Of a stretch of 43,975 nucleotides of DNA, positions 1 to 9,104 are shown piece by piece. The translations under genes were made by a program, and so were the position numbers. The notes beneath the pieces were generated by a model that saw nothing but the letters and a program-made list of their open reading frames with translations, did no database searches and was not told the DNA's origin. This DNA is from Synechococcus sp. UW140 (GTDB lineage: Bacteria > Cyanobacteriota > Cyanobacteriia > PCC-6307 > Cyanobiaceae). How positions within the stretch are numbered: position 1 is the stretch's first letter; each line of letters starts with the position of its first letter. Location: assembly GCF_900474295.1 (NCBI RefSeq), contig NZ_UCOB01000029.1:1-43975 (forward strand). Direction: 5' to 3'.

Positions 1-2590
1 GGCTGCCAGGGTCACAAATGGCATCCACATATCGGTCTGGGCTCGAGCAATCCAAATCAGCAATCACTTCAGAAGCCGACTTCTTATCAACAACGAGCTG
101 CAAACTGCCTTCCTGGAGATAAACATCATAAATCGTGCTTTCTTCAATTCCTTTATTAACTCCAATACCGCTGAAGTATCCAATATTGCCGTCAAAGACA
201 AGCACTGTTTTTGCTGCCAGCTCATTCATTTCTCCTTGACTGGCAGCAGGGGCATCAATCACTGTGTAGGTTCCCTCTGGATCGGCCTGATCAGCAGCCG
301 CAATCACTAAAGATCCACCTCTGTAATCAAAACGATCAGCAACCAGCGGCGCTGAATTCTTACTTTCAAGGCTGGCATAAATCTGACCACCTTCCATCAC
401 AAAGTTCTTGAATGTTGCGTGCTCGCTATCAAGGATGAGCAGTCGCCCCCCTTTGAGAGTCATTGTCTCAACGCCAGCCTCGTTATAGTTGCCGTCATAA
501 TCCCAGTCGCCTGTTACCTGTTCAGCAAATTCGAAATTATCTATTTTCGCTGCTTTAAACGAAGGCACGTCTTCGCATGGATTATCTAGATTCTCAAGAT
601 CACATGTTCTATCCGTACCAAATTTGATCGTATCAGTGCCCTCACCACCATCAATGATTCCCGAGCCAGAGACATTGGCGTTGGTCAAGAAAGTGTCATC
701 TCCCCCCTTTAAGTCAATATTGGCTGAAGTCGTAATTTCGATCGAGCCAGAGTTGATGAATTTATTATCATCATTGTTTCCGGACAAAGCCGCCGCTGTG
801 ATTTCACCAGCATTATCCAATTGACCGACGGAAAGGTCTCCCCCCAGCACTTCTCCAGCACCTTCAACAATCAGAGACTGAATCTCTTGTGCAGTGTTTC
901 CTAAATCAAGAGTTCCGTTCTTGATCCGTGTGTCACCCGACTGTCGAAAAGCGTTGGAGCCTCTCACCAGGAAGTCAGCTGATCCAGTCTTCGTAAAGCT
1001 GCCTTCTCCCGAAATCTCCCCAGCAAACGACTTACCATTGGAGCTTGTTGCAATCAAAGCAGCATCCGGATCTCGAAGCACGAGATCTCCTGAACCACTG
1101 AGAGACTGAACACGGTTGATTGTGCTGAGGATGCGTAAGGTCGCATCCTTGTCAATCTCCACATCCGTCGTGGATGGCAACGACGTGTTGCTGTCAATAA
1201 TCAGCACGCCCTCACGGACGAGGGTATTTCCTTGATACCTTTGCTCAGAATCGCCACTGGAGGGCGCGTTGAGCAGCAAGGTTCCAGCACCGACTTTAAT
1301 TAAATTACCTTCACCCTGAATTCCATCTTTAACGAAGATATAAACATCTTTGGAATCCTTTGTGACATTGATTCTCGAGTCCCCAATCAACTCCAAAGAA
1401 GCATCAGCACCAAGAATTAAATGCTGTCCATCAAAACTGAGGACTCCACCATCTACAACAATGGGCTCATGAATTGTCGCTCTATCGGTATTGCTAACAC
1501 CATTGAGCTTGAAGATCAGCTGTGCATCTTTTTGAACTGTTGTTCCACCATTAGCGGAGCCCAGTCCCATACGATTCGTAACCCTTAGGGTTCCTTGCTT
1601 GACAACGGTTTCACCATCGTAGTCATTACTTCCGGACAGAGTTGTGGTCGCACTACCAGAGAAGGTCAGAGTCCCGCGAGTGGGAGACGGAATATCATCT
1701 GTAAACTCACCCGAGAATGTGACATTCTTACCATTGTTATTAATTTCACCACCCTCTTCGGCGATATAGAAGTTCTGCGCAAAGGTTTGGGCATCGTCAC
1801 CTACGACCTCCAGAGTGCCACCCTCAAACACAGGTGCATACAACGATGAAGACACCTTCTTGCCATCGTAGGCACAAAAAGTTGCGCCATCGGTTCCACT
1901 ACCCTTGGCTCCAACCAATTTATTGGAAGCAACATCAGCCTTGATGGTATTCACCGCACAACCACCGAATGCTTGAATTCGATTAACTATTTTACCACCA
2001 TTAGTGTAATAGTCCTGGCCATTCCAATAGTAAACAAGGCCATTGTTGCTGCCAATATCAGTGTCAGGACGATTAAACTCGGAAGCCAAAGGAGGATTTC
2101 CGCTCCATCCGGAATAAATAAAGCCTCCACCATTACTCCCATCGTTCAAACACAATGCACCATCAGGTTCAATGCCCTCGTTATTCGTACAAGGAGTCGA
2201 AACGCCTAGGAGACCATTGTCAGAGGCAAAGATTTCATACCCTTCAGACAAACTCTTGGCAAGATTCTTGTTTTCTTCACCGTACCAAGCATTGAAAAAC
2301 TGCTCAACGCCACTGCTCTCATCAACCCATTGCTTCAGGGATATTCCAAGAGCATCAGCATCATCGTTTGTCGTAATATAATACTCAACAGCATAAATAT
2401 CCTCACCCTCAACACGAAGAATCGTCTGATAATCCTGCGGCAAGGTGTAGACATCAACCATGGAGCCTCCACTAGCGGTGGTGACATAATTCCCCTCTAG
2501 ATCGTTCGCCTTGACGACGGCCGGCCAAAAGACCGAATTCGCGAAGCCAAGACCAAGGGCAACAACCAGGCCCGTTGTCTTAATCGCCAT
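1..2590 (-). CDS. Autotransporter-like large surface protein (5' part, runs off left edge)
   Basis: The minus frame is open from an ATG at 2590 to the window edge, giving at least 863 residues with no stop; the C-terminus is missing. The N-terminus MAIKTTGLVVALGLGFANS... is a signal peptide ending near VKA. Further in are repeats of the autotransporter-associated beta-strand type: a segment reading TTLSGSNDYDGETVVKQGTL matches the PATR consensus, and weaker copies contain GEGNLIKVGAGTLLL and GSGDLVLRDPDAAL. The body is rich in G, N, T, S and D, as in passenger beta-helices. This implies export across the inner membrane and a surface-exposed passenger, with a C-terminal barrel expected to the left of position 1 (not seen). 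A remnant of another barrel lies just upstream at 2718-2999. Substrate or ligand cannot be told. Confidence 0.85.
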   Translation of the reverse strand, partial: MAIKTTGLVVALGLGFANSVFWPAVVKANDLEGNYVTTASGGSMVDVYTLPQDYQTILRVEGEDIYAVEYYITTNDDADALGISLKQWVDESSGVEQFFNAWYGEENKNLAKSLSEGYEIFASDNGLLGVSTPCTNNEGIEPDGALCLNDGSNGGGFIYSGWSGNPPLASEFNRPDTDIGSNNGLVYYWNGQDYYTNGGKIVNRIQAFGGCAVNTIKADVASNKLVGAKGSGTDGATFCAYDGKKVSSSLYAPVFEGGTLEVVGDDAQTFAQNFYIAEEGGEINNNGKNVTFSGEFTDDIPSPTRGTLTFSGSATTTLSGSNDYDGETVVKQGTLRVTNRMGLGSANGGTTVQKDAQLIFKLNGVSNTDRATIHEPIVVDGGVLSFDGQHLILGADASLELIGDSRINVTKDSKDVYIFVKDGIQGEGNLIKVGAGTLLLNAPSSGDSEQRYQGNTLVREGVLIIDSNTSLPSTTDVEIDKDATLRILSTINRVQSLSGSGDLVLRDPDAALIATSSNGKSFAGEISGEGSFTKTGSADFLVRGSNAFRQSGDTRIKNGTLDLGNTAQEIQSLIVEGAGEVLGGDLSVGQLDNAGEITAAALSGNNDDNKFINSGSIEITTSANIDLKGGDDTFLTNANVSGSGIIDGGEGTDTIKFGTDRTCDLENLDNPCEDVPSFKAAKIDNFEFAEQVTGDWDYDGNYNEAGVETMTLKGGRLLILDSEHATFKNFVMEGGQIYASLESKNSAPLVADRFDYRGGSLVIAAADQADPEGTYTVIDAPAASQGEMNELAAKTVLVFDGNIGYFSGIGVNKGIEESTIYDVYLQEGSLQLVVDKKSASEVIADLDCSSPDRYVDAICDPGS

Positions 2591-2717
2591 CGTCACATCG
2601 AGTAGATACAGAGATCATTCTTGCTGTCACGCGCAGAAATTCAACCGGTTCTTACAAAGCACAGACCATTCGAGGGAGAATGCTTTGATCTGAGGGGGGC
2701 GGGTATCAGTCCTGTGC

Positions 2718-2999
2718 TCATCGAGGTTGCAACTGAAAGCTCACACCATCGCTCGCGCGACAGTTCGTTCCACGATCGCGTCCTCACATCACAGCGCCGC
2801 CTCTCAAGCAATCCTCCTGGTTCGTTCCCACGCTGTGGGTCTTGTCAGTGAAGTCAAACCCAATCGTCTGTTCCTCATTCCCCTGGTTCCAGTCTCCAAG
2901 CCAGGCCAACTTCAAACTGGGGGTGAACAAACCAGTTTCACCGAAAGAACTTAGAGAGGGAGTTCTTGACCAACCTTCAACGGGGCAATCAACCATCAA
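2718..2999 (-). pseudogene. Remnant of an autotransporter beta-barrel C-terminus
   Basis: The minus frame reads GETGLFTPSLKLAWLGDW, then NQGNEEQTIGFDFTDKTHSV, then RGGAVM, a TGA stop at 2784-2786, and then GRDRGTNCRASDGVSFQL before a second TGA at 2718-2720. Alternating hydrophobic strands with T-P-x-L-x-L-A-W and a final G-V-S-F-Q-L are what the last strands of autotransporter barrels look like. The first stop falls where barrels usually have Trp, so TGG to TGA is the likely lesion. No upstream passenger or signal peptide is present; the homologous part seems to begin near 2945-2969. I infer the 3' stub of a deleted tandem paralogue of the neighbouring surface protein. Confidence 0.6.
2945..2967 (-). 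terminator. Weak stem-loop downstream of the GH116 gene
   Basis: AAGAACT and AGTTCTT form a 7-bp stem around a 9-nt loop, about 75 bp past the GH116 stop on its strand. The T-tract behind it is only two or three bases, so it would be a poor intrinsic terminator. It sits at the upstream edge of the barrel remnant and could instead mark a deletion junction. Confidence 0.25.
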
Positions 3000-3041
3000 A
3001 TAACATACCGCTGATCTTGAGCTCCAGAGTTTTGCGAATAA

Positions 3042-5540
3042 TCAAACCTTCTCAGCTCCAGGAATCACCTGCCACTCCGTATGTGTCGCCCACAGCCCCC
3101 AGATCGCCATCGCCCGTAGGTAATGGCAGGCACGGAAGGTGTTCACAGCGGTGATCGCTTCCGGCGTGCGGAACTGCAAGCCACCTGAATACACCTGGTT
3201 CACCACCGCTGAGCAGATTGCTTCAGCCGTCTGTTCTTCTCCCATCAGCTGGTAGTAGCTCGCAATCCCGAAGTTGATTCCGGTCCACACCTCCAAAGGA
3301 TGGGTGCCATTCGGATCCAAGGGTGTGCCGTCACGGCGGAGTCCATTGGCTACACCAAGTGCTCCACCTTCAAACCGTTCGAAACAGGCTTCCTTCACAG
3401 CCTTGAGGGCACTGCGGCTGTTGGCCTCACTCACCACAGGCTCCAGCCCGAGCAAGCGGGCATAAAAATCACCACAAAGTTGATCGGCCATCACCACCGG
3501 AGTAGCACTTTCGGCATCGATGTCGTAGTACTCACCATTCCAGAGCAAGCGATCAAAGTTGCTGCGCGATTGCTCCAACCAACCACTGAACTCTCGCTGC
3601 TCCTCTGCCGTATCCAGCCCTGTTTTGAGCTGCAAGGTCTGACCAATGGCCAAGGCTGCTTCAAGAGCAGCGATCCAAAGCGCTCCGCAATAGGCGCTGA
3701 CGCCCTGCAAAGGCCAATCATCAAAGGTCTGATCCGGTGCACCACCGTTATCAGGCAGGCCATCGTGATTGGCATCAAATGTTTTGAGATAGCGCAGGGC
3801 CTCCACAGCTGCTGGCCAGCATGCGGCCAAAAAGTTGATGTCTTCTCCGCTTGGGGCCAGCTTGAAGGTGCGCCAAACCTGCAGCACGAAGTCGCTACCG
3901 AGATCTTTCCAGAGGTTGCAGTCTTGATAGGCCGTGTAGTTGGTGGCATCCCAAGGCTGCTCATTGGGGGCACCCAAATCGTGGGGAGTGGCCCCCTTTA
4001 CCTTGCGATCGGCTTCGACCCTGCCCTTGCCCTGGGTGAAATACCAACCGATCGGCCGTTGCGTTGCATCAGCAGCTGGAATCGCCCGAGCGAAGCTGCA
4101 CAGCACAGCCTTATCGAGCTCCGGCCACAACTGAAGCAGGGCAAACGACCCGTAAAGGCGTACATCAAGACTTTCGTACCAGGCGTAGTCGAGGCACTCG
4201 AGCACGCCGAATCGGCCGAATGGATCAGCTGGCGTCGCCGCACTCCAGAGGCTGCCGCCGCTGCAAAGGTCGTAGAGCTCATTGAATAACGCCATCCGCA
4301 ACGGTTCGGGGAGCTCACGGCGCTCCACTACGGGTTGCTGCCAGGCCTCAATCTGAGCCTGCCAACGACGCCAATCGCGCAGAGCTTCGGAAGCGATCGC
4401 AGCGGCCTGGTTGCCGTCTGCAGCAAAGAAATCGGTGTACCGCCGCAGGGCCTGGCTGCCGGTAGCAAAGGCCGTCACCGGCAGATCCCAGCTGATCACC
4501 ACCGGAATCTCCAGGCTCTGGCCCGGCGCCAACTGGCACTGCACCGCCAGGGCAGCACTGAGCGGATCCGTCTTACCGCTTCGGCGATCGTTGTTGCTAT
4601 CAGGAATCGTTCCATCGGCGCTGAAGCTGTTCCACAGCTCACTGCCATCCCCGTGGGGGTTCCAGCGGCTGCAGCGGTGGATGCGCACCCCCGGCTGCTC
4701 GGTGGTGGCGATGCACCACTGCCCCTCGCCTTCAGCAACAGGGTTGGAGACGTTGCCCTCCAGCACCACGCCTTTGAGGGTGCCATCGTCGACCCAGCGG
4801 TTGCGTTGGCCGTTGGTCTTGCCAATTGCTGGGGCGTAGTTGTGCTCCGGGCTGCCGTCGTCGCGGAAGTGCACCTCCGCGGAGGCATCGGTGTTGGTGA
4901 ACCAGCCGGTGGTGTTGCGCCAGCTCAGCAGCAGCGATAGATCCAGGGGCTGGTCGGTGGGGTTGCGTAGGGTCCACACGAACACCGCCACTGGGTAGCT
5001 GGTGCGCTGATAGTCACCCGGCAGGATCGGGCTGAAGGCCTCGCAACGCACCTCGGCGTCATAGACGCCTTCGTAGTGCGTCCAACTCAGTGGATAGCGG
5101 GCGGCATAGGTGCCCGTGGTCTGCTCTGCGGTGCTGGCTGGATACCAATCCCAAGCGGATAACGGCTCTCCTGCTTCAGGCCGTGATGCATCCACATCCG
5201 GTTTCACCGCCAGGGCATGGGCGCGCGTTGCGGTGCCGTTGCTCTCGAACAATGCGAACTGGCAATCCGGCAGCACCCCAAACCAGTGCTCACCGCCATC
5301 CAGATGCCAGAGGTTGATGTTGCCGTCCGTTGCCCGACCGAAGCATCCCGCCCCAAAGCCACCAAGAGGCATGCCGTGATTGGCACCATCGTCGAGGTTG
5401 CTGGCGTAGCGCACCGTATAGGGGTTCTCCCAGCCCAGACCAAAGGGCCGGCTCCAGCTCGCCTCGGGCGGCTTCCAGCCTTTCGATTTGGAGCCACGGC
5501 CCAGCAGGGATTTGAGAGCAGACAATCCGAGCGGAGCCAT
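3042..5540 (-). CDS. GH116 family beta-glucosidase / non-lysosomal glucosylceramidase-like protein
   Basis: This is an 832-residue protein from the ATG at 5540; a GTG at 5630 would add 30 unremarkable residues. The N-terminal G-M-P-L-G-G-F-G-A-G-C-F-G-R stretch and L-D-G-G-E-H match the GBA2-type N-terminal domain. The C-terminal (alpha/alpha)6 barrel shows FGVLECLDYAWYESLDVRLY, whose Glu (about residue 448) is the expected nucleophile. It also shows DANHDGLPDN followed by PDQTFDDW, which carries the expected acid/base Asp (about 603). The family hydrolyses beta-glucosides, including glucosylceramide and, in bacteria, other beta-glucosidic substrates; the substrate here is unknown. No signal peptide is visible. 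It lies about 100 bp downstream of the chitinase gene on the same strand, so co-transcription is plausible. Confidence 0.85.
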   Translation of the reverse strand: MAPLGLSALKSLLGRGSKSKGWKPPEASWSRPFGLGWENPYTVRYASNLDDGANHGMPLGGFGAGCFGRATDGNINLWHLDGGEHWFGVLPDCQFALFESNGTATRAHALAVKPDVDASRPEAGEPLSAWDWYPASTAEQTTGTYAARYPLSWTHYEGVYDAEVRCEAFSPILPGDYQRTSYPVAVFVWTLRNPTDQPLDLSLLLSWRNTTGWFTNTDASAEVHFRDDGSPEHNYAPAIGKTNGQRNRWVDDGTLKGVVLEGNVSNPVAEGEGQWCIATTEQPGVRIHRCSRWNPHGDGSELWNSFSADGTIPDSNNDRRSGKTDPLSAALAVQCQLAPGQSLEIPVVISWDLPVTAFATGSQALRRYTDFFAADGNQAAAIASEALRDWRRWQAQIEAWQQPVVERRELPEPLRMALFNELYDLCSGGSLWSAATPADPFGRFGVLECLDYAWYESLDVRLYGSFALLQLWPELDKAVLCSFARAIPAADATQRPIGWYFTQGKGRVEADRKVKGATPHDLGAPNEQPWDATNYTAYQDCNLWKDLGSDFVLQVWRTFKLAPSGEDINFLAACWPAAVEALRYLKTFDANHDGLPDNGGAPDQTFDDWPLQGVSAYCGALWIAALEAALAIGQTLQLKTGLDTAEEQREFSGWLEQSRSNFDRLLWNGEYYDIDAESATPVVMADQLCGDFYARLLGLEPVVSEANSRSALKAVKEACFERFEGGALGVANGLRRDGTPLDPNGTHPLEVWTGINFGIASYYQLMGEEQTAEAICSAVVNQVYSGGLQFRTPEAITAVNTFRACHYLRAMAIWGLWATHTEWQVIPGAEKV

Positions 5541-5648
5541 GCATGGGCCGAGAGTCGCCCCAGATTGCCAGAGTTGGGCAGAAGGGCCAGGGGTCCAGCA
5601 CAAAGCCCTCACCGCAGTGAAGGCCAGCACTGGTGGCGCATGCTCCGA

Positions 5649-8600
5649 TCAGGACAGAGCGGTGAAATCCTGGAGGCTGAACTGGCCGTCGCCGCCAAGC
5701 ACCTGGTCGAACGGCTCAGCCCTGGAGGCGATCTCCTGTAGAGAACCACCACCACGCAAGGCATCAAAGGCAGCATCCACCAGGCTCTGCTCACCAGCGG
5801 CATCATTCGAGAGCGCCCAGAACATCAAGCCGCCAAGCCCCGCCTCCTGCACGTAGGCCGCTTTACCGGCCACGGTGGCTGCGGTTTCGATCGAGCTCCA
5901 CAGACCACTGACGGAGTCGTAGACGAATGCCGCTTTGGCGGTGTCATCCCAGAACAGCTGCAGGTTGCCGTTCTCTACCCCGGTGAGCAGATCCTTGACG
6001 TCGTAGCTGCCGGCTTCAAACGACCCGGCCGCCTGCGAGGAATCTCCCGCCTGTTGGTAGCCATTGGTGCCCCCGTCTTGCACGCCACCCCAGGCGCGGG
6101 TGTAAGCCGGAGCACCAAGCACCACCTTGCTGAGATCCACATCCGCCTGGCGGAACTGATCGATGGCGGTGAGCACGTCGTAGCCCCCCGCATCACCGGT
6201 CATGGCTGCCTGGTGGCCGGTCTGCGACTCCCAGCCTCCGTGGAAGTCGTAGGTCATCACGTTGTAGAAGTCGACATAGGGGTCGATCCCCTCAAGGTTG
6301 AGGTTGGCCAGCTTGTCGGCACCACCGGCGGTGGCGATGGAGATCTCCACCTCGCGGCCGGTCTGCTGCCGGAAGTTCTCCAGCTTCTGATCGAGCAGCT
6401 CCAAGGTGAGGGCGAAATTGGCGCCGTCCTGATCGCTCACCGCATTGCTGCCCAATCCACCACCACCCGGGTACTCCCAGTCGAAATCGACGGTGTTGAA
6501 AAAGTCGTAGCGGTTGAGGGTGTCGATCACGCTGTCGGTGAAGCTCTCCCGGCCCGCGACATCGTCGAAAGCCAGGCTGAAGTCTCCAGAGAGAGTCCAT
6601 CCCCCCAGGGCAAAGCCAAGGTTGATGTGAGGGTTGAGCTGCTTGAGCAGATCCAGCTGACGCAGGTTGCCGGCCTCAGCATTGGGGTCCTCCCAACCCA
6701 CCGGAAGGCCGGTGAGGGTGACGGACCCATCAGCTGCTGTTGAGAGAGAGAAATCACCGCCATTCACCAAGCCCTCGCGATAAGCGGCATCGAGGCCACT
6801 CCATTCGCGAGCGGAGAAGGTGCGGCTCACCTGCTGATCAGCGGTGAAGCGCTTGTCGGTGGCCGCCCAGGCGTCATGGATGAACAGATCGCCGCTGTCA
6901 TCCACCCCGAAGAAGCTGTAGTTGAGGTGGGTGAGCTTGCTGGCATCCACATCGGCAACGCGGAAGTCGCGGCCATAAATGCCCCACTCTTCGAAGTAAC
7001 CCACCACCCGCAGGCCATCGCTGGAGGGGGATGGATCGGGTGAGGGCGTTGGGTCGATTGGATCCACGGGATCGCTGGGAGCCGTTGGTTCGCTCGGAGA
7101 CGTTGGTTCGACCGGCTCAGAGGTCTCACCAGGTGCTGTGGGAGTTGCCGGCTCTGCGGGAGCCGTCGCATCGCCAGTGTCGAAGCTCAGTGATGTCTGA
7201 CCACTGAGGTCGCCACTGCCTTGGTAGTAGGAACTAAGGGTGCTGCCGGCCGCCAAGGCCTGACCCGCAGACCAGCTCGGCGCCGACAGGATGACGAGAT
7301 AGCGGCCGTCGCTTTGCTGCTCCTGGCTGAGGCTGAAGTTGCTGATGCTCTTCAGGGCGTAATCGCTCAGGAAGCTCACCGACCAACCAGCTTCAAGCTC
7401 CTGTGCGCCAGCGTTAGTGACGGTGAGATTGCCCGAGAAGGTGCCGCTCCAGTGGTCGGTGACCGTGGCTTCCACCAGCACAGCCGCTGGTGGCGGTTGG
7501 GGAGCCGGTTCAGGCGCAGGTTCGGGTTCGGGTTCGGGTTCGGGTTCGGGTTCGGGTTCGGGTTCGGGTTCGGGCATTGGAGCAGGCTCTGGTTGGGGTT
7601 CCGGAGCTGGCACCGGTTCCACTCCGCTGCCTCCCACAAAGAACAGTTCATCAGTGAGGTTGCCGCTATTCGGCAGCCCCACGCTGTCGGCGTTGAAGCT
7701 CAGATTGATGCTTTGACCGGCCGCAATCGTGCTGTTCCATGCGGCAGGCGTCAGCGTCACCCTTACACCACCCTCTGGCAGTGGCTCGAGAGACGCATCT
7801 CCAGCCCAACTCTGGAAGTTCTGATGCAGCGTCTCAAAGCTGACCGACCAATCACTCAAAGGTTGATCTGAGCTGTTGGTGATGGTGAGCTGACCGCTCA
7901 TCCCGCCCCAGTACAAGCTGCCACTGGCCTTCAGCGTTAGCGCCCCCATAGAAGGCGCCATTTCTTCCATGCCATGGCCTTCAGCATGAGCGCCAGGGTT
8001 GTGGTCATGCTGCATGTGCTCGGCATGGTGCGAAGCCACACCATTGGCGATTGAGGCACCCAGCGAATACACCGGTTGTCCGGGCTCCACCTGAAACCCA
8101 TCAGTGAAGGCTCCAACTGGCGCATCCGGCGTCAGCAGCACGCTGCGATCGACCAAGGCCACATCGTTCTGATCGAAGCCAAGAACCGTCTCGAGATTGT
8201 CTTCTCGCACCTGATCAAAGTGAAATTCGACGTGATCGGCACGAAGTTCACTGGCCTGAATGCCCTCCAAGAGCACACTCTGGCCACTGGGTTGGACGAC
8301 AATCAGAAGTCCCTGTGCTGTATCAACAGCAGAGACGCGTTCACGTGTTCCTAGATAGACAAAGCTGATCTTATCGACTTCAGGATTGAAATAACTGACA
8401 ATCTCCTGAACACCATATTCATGAGAACGGATGTACACCGTTTCAGAAACAGATTCATCGAAGGATGAAAGCATAATCCGGCCATCAGCATCGGCCTGCA
8501 CTCCATCCTGTTTGGGGCCACGATTCAGCTCCCAAGACAACACGCCTCCAATATCGGCCCGCAAATGCTCGTTACCAACAGGAGCAAAGTTATCGAGACA

Positions 8601-8831
8601 AAGCTGGTCCCAACGGATCGGGGAAGCACTCGCATCGACAATCCGCTGAAAATCATTGTCCTGCCATGGATTGACAATGACAGCAGAGCCATCTTCAAGC
8701 TTGCCGAGAATCAATCCATGAACAGAAATATCCCCGAAATCCAAAACATCACGCTCTGGATCAAATCCGGCGATATCAGCACCAGATGGATTGACGGAAT
8801 AGATCGTTCCGCCACCATGAAAACCAAGCAC
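5649..8831 (-). CDS. Secreted GH18 chitinase with two CBM2-like domains
   Basis: The protein has 1060 residues from a GTG start, the only usable in-frame start. Order: two related N-terminal modules ([10 protein letters not shown] near 23, [10 protein letters not shown] near 148); a His-rich linker at 268-286 (7 His in about 20 residues); a CBM2-like domain about 297-390; a Pro-Glu linker about 405-448; a second CBM2-like domain about 450-545; a Pro/Thr/Ser linker; and a GH18 barrel from about 615. The GH18 signature reads N-T-V-D-F-D-W-E (779-786), with Glu786 as the catalytic acid and the first Asp of DxxDxDxE replaced by Asn. MTYDFHGGW near 859 is the usual substrate-binding strand. There is no classical signal peptide, so type I secretion or a mis-assigned start is possible. 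GH18 enzymes cleave chitin; chitin use is documented in marine picocyanobacteria. Confidence 0.88.
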   Translation of the reverse strand: MLGFHGGGTIYSVNPSGADIAGFDPERDVLDFGDISVHGLILGKLEDGSAVIVNPWQDNDFQRIVDASASPIRWDQLCLDNFAPVGNEHLRADIGGVLSWELNRGPKQDGVQADADGRIMLSSFDESVSETVYIRSHEYGVQEIVSYFNPEVDKISFVYLGTRERVSAVDTAQGLLIVVQPSGQSVLLEGIQASELRADHVEFHFDQVREDNLETVLGFDQNDVALVDRSVLLTPDAPVGAFTDGFQVEPGQPVYSLGASIANGVASHHAEHMQHDHNPGAHAEGHGMEEMAPSMGALTLKASGSLYWGGMSGQLTITNSSDQPLSDWSVSFETLHQNFQSWAGDASLEPLPEGGVRVTLTPAAWNSTIAAGQSINLSFNADSVGLPNSGNLTDELFFVGGSGVEPVPAPEPQPEPAPMPEPEPEPEPEPEPEPEPEPAPEPAPQPPPAAVLVEATVTDHWSGTFSGNLTVTNAGAQELEAGWSVSFLSDYALKSISNFSLSQEQQSDGRYLVILSAPSWSAGQALAAGSTLSSYYQGSGDLSGQTSLSFDTGDATAPAEPATPTAPGETSEPVEPTSPSEPTAPSDPVDPIDPTPSPDPSPSSDGLRVVGYFEEWGIYGRDFRVADVDASKLTHLNYSFFGVDDSGDLFIHDAWAATDKRFTADQQVSRTFSAREWSGLDAAYREGLVNGGDFSLSTAADGSVTLTGLPVGWEDPNAEAGNLRQLDLLKQLNPHINLGFALGGWTLSGDFSLAFDDVAGRESFTDSVIDTLNRYDFFNTVDFDWEYPGGGGLGSNAVSDQDGANFALTLELLDQKLENFRQQTGREVEISIATAGGADKLANLNLEGIDPYVDFYNVMTYDFHGGWESQTGHQAAMTGDAGGYDVLTAIDQFRQADVDLSKVVLGAPAYTRAWGGVQDGGTNGYQQAGDSSQAAGSFEAGSYDVKDLLTGVENGNLQLFWDDTAKAAFVYDSVSGLWSSIETAATVAGKAAYVQEAGLGGLMFWALSNDAAGEQSLVDAAFDALRGGGSLQEIASRAEPFDQVLGGDGQFSLQDFTALS
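7519..7572 (-). repeat. Nine perfect GGTTCG hexamers encoding a Pro-Glu linker
   Basis: Nine exact tandem copies of GGTTCG (plus strand) encode alternating Pro and Glu on the minus strand, in the linker between the two CBM2-like domains of the chitinase. Diverged P-E and P-A units flank it. Perfect hexamers suggest recent slippage, which would change linker length in steps of two residues without shifting frame. Confidence 0.9.
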
Positions 8832-8982
8832 AAGGCCCTTCCCAAACGTACAAAAACCCCAAGCATCTGAGCTGACCCTGGGAGTGACTTTTCAGCCCGA
8901 AAGCAAAGCCACGACCATTGGAATAACCCTGCCAATCCCCCCAGTCATGCCTCATCGATGATCAAACAGTGACAAAACATTT

Positions 8983-8998
8983 CCCGGCTCGAGCCGGG
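8983..8998. promoter_or_regulatory. Perfect 16-bp palindrome between divergent chitinase and MFS genes
   Basis: CCCGGCTCGAGCCGGG is its own reverse complement and lies in the 273-bp region between two divergently transcribed genes, 107 bp before the MFS ATG. This is the usual place for an operator of a dimeric regulator. It could also form a 6-bp hairpin with a TCGA loop. No T-tract follows, and a terminator would make little sense between divergent starts. The regulator is unknown. Confidence 0.4.
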
Positions 8999-9104
8999 CG
9001 AGCTCCAGTCGTATTCAGCAACAACCAATGGGTGAAAACCGACCTCCGAGGCCCCGTCTCCACGGCCTCCTCTCGCCTTGGATAGACAGTCGCCTGACTC
9101 TGCG

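Noticed and set aside
3300-4289. Long plus-strand ORF of 329 codons opposite the GH116 gene
   Set aside because: It is an antisense shadow; the minus frame has the full GH116 signature.
7519-7572. Hexamer array as a CRISPR or regulatory array
   Set aside because: Repeats are contiguous without spacers and encode a linker in frame.
7221-7871. Plus-strand ORF with (GF)n repeats
   Set aside because: Antisense reading of the Pro-Glu linker hexamers in the chitinase gene.
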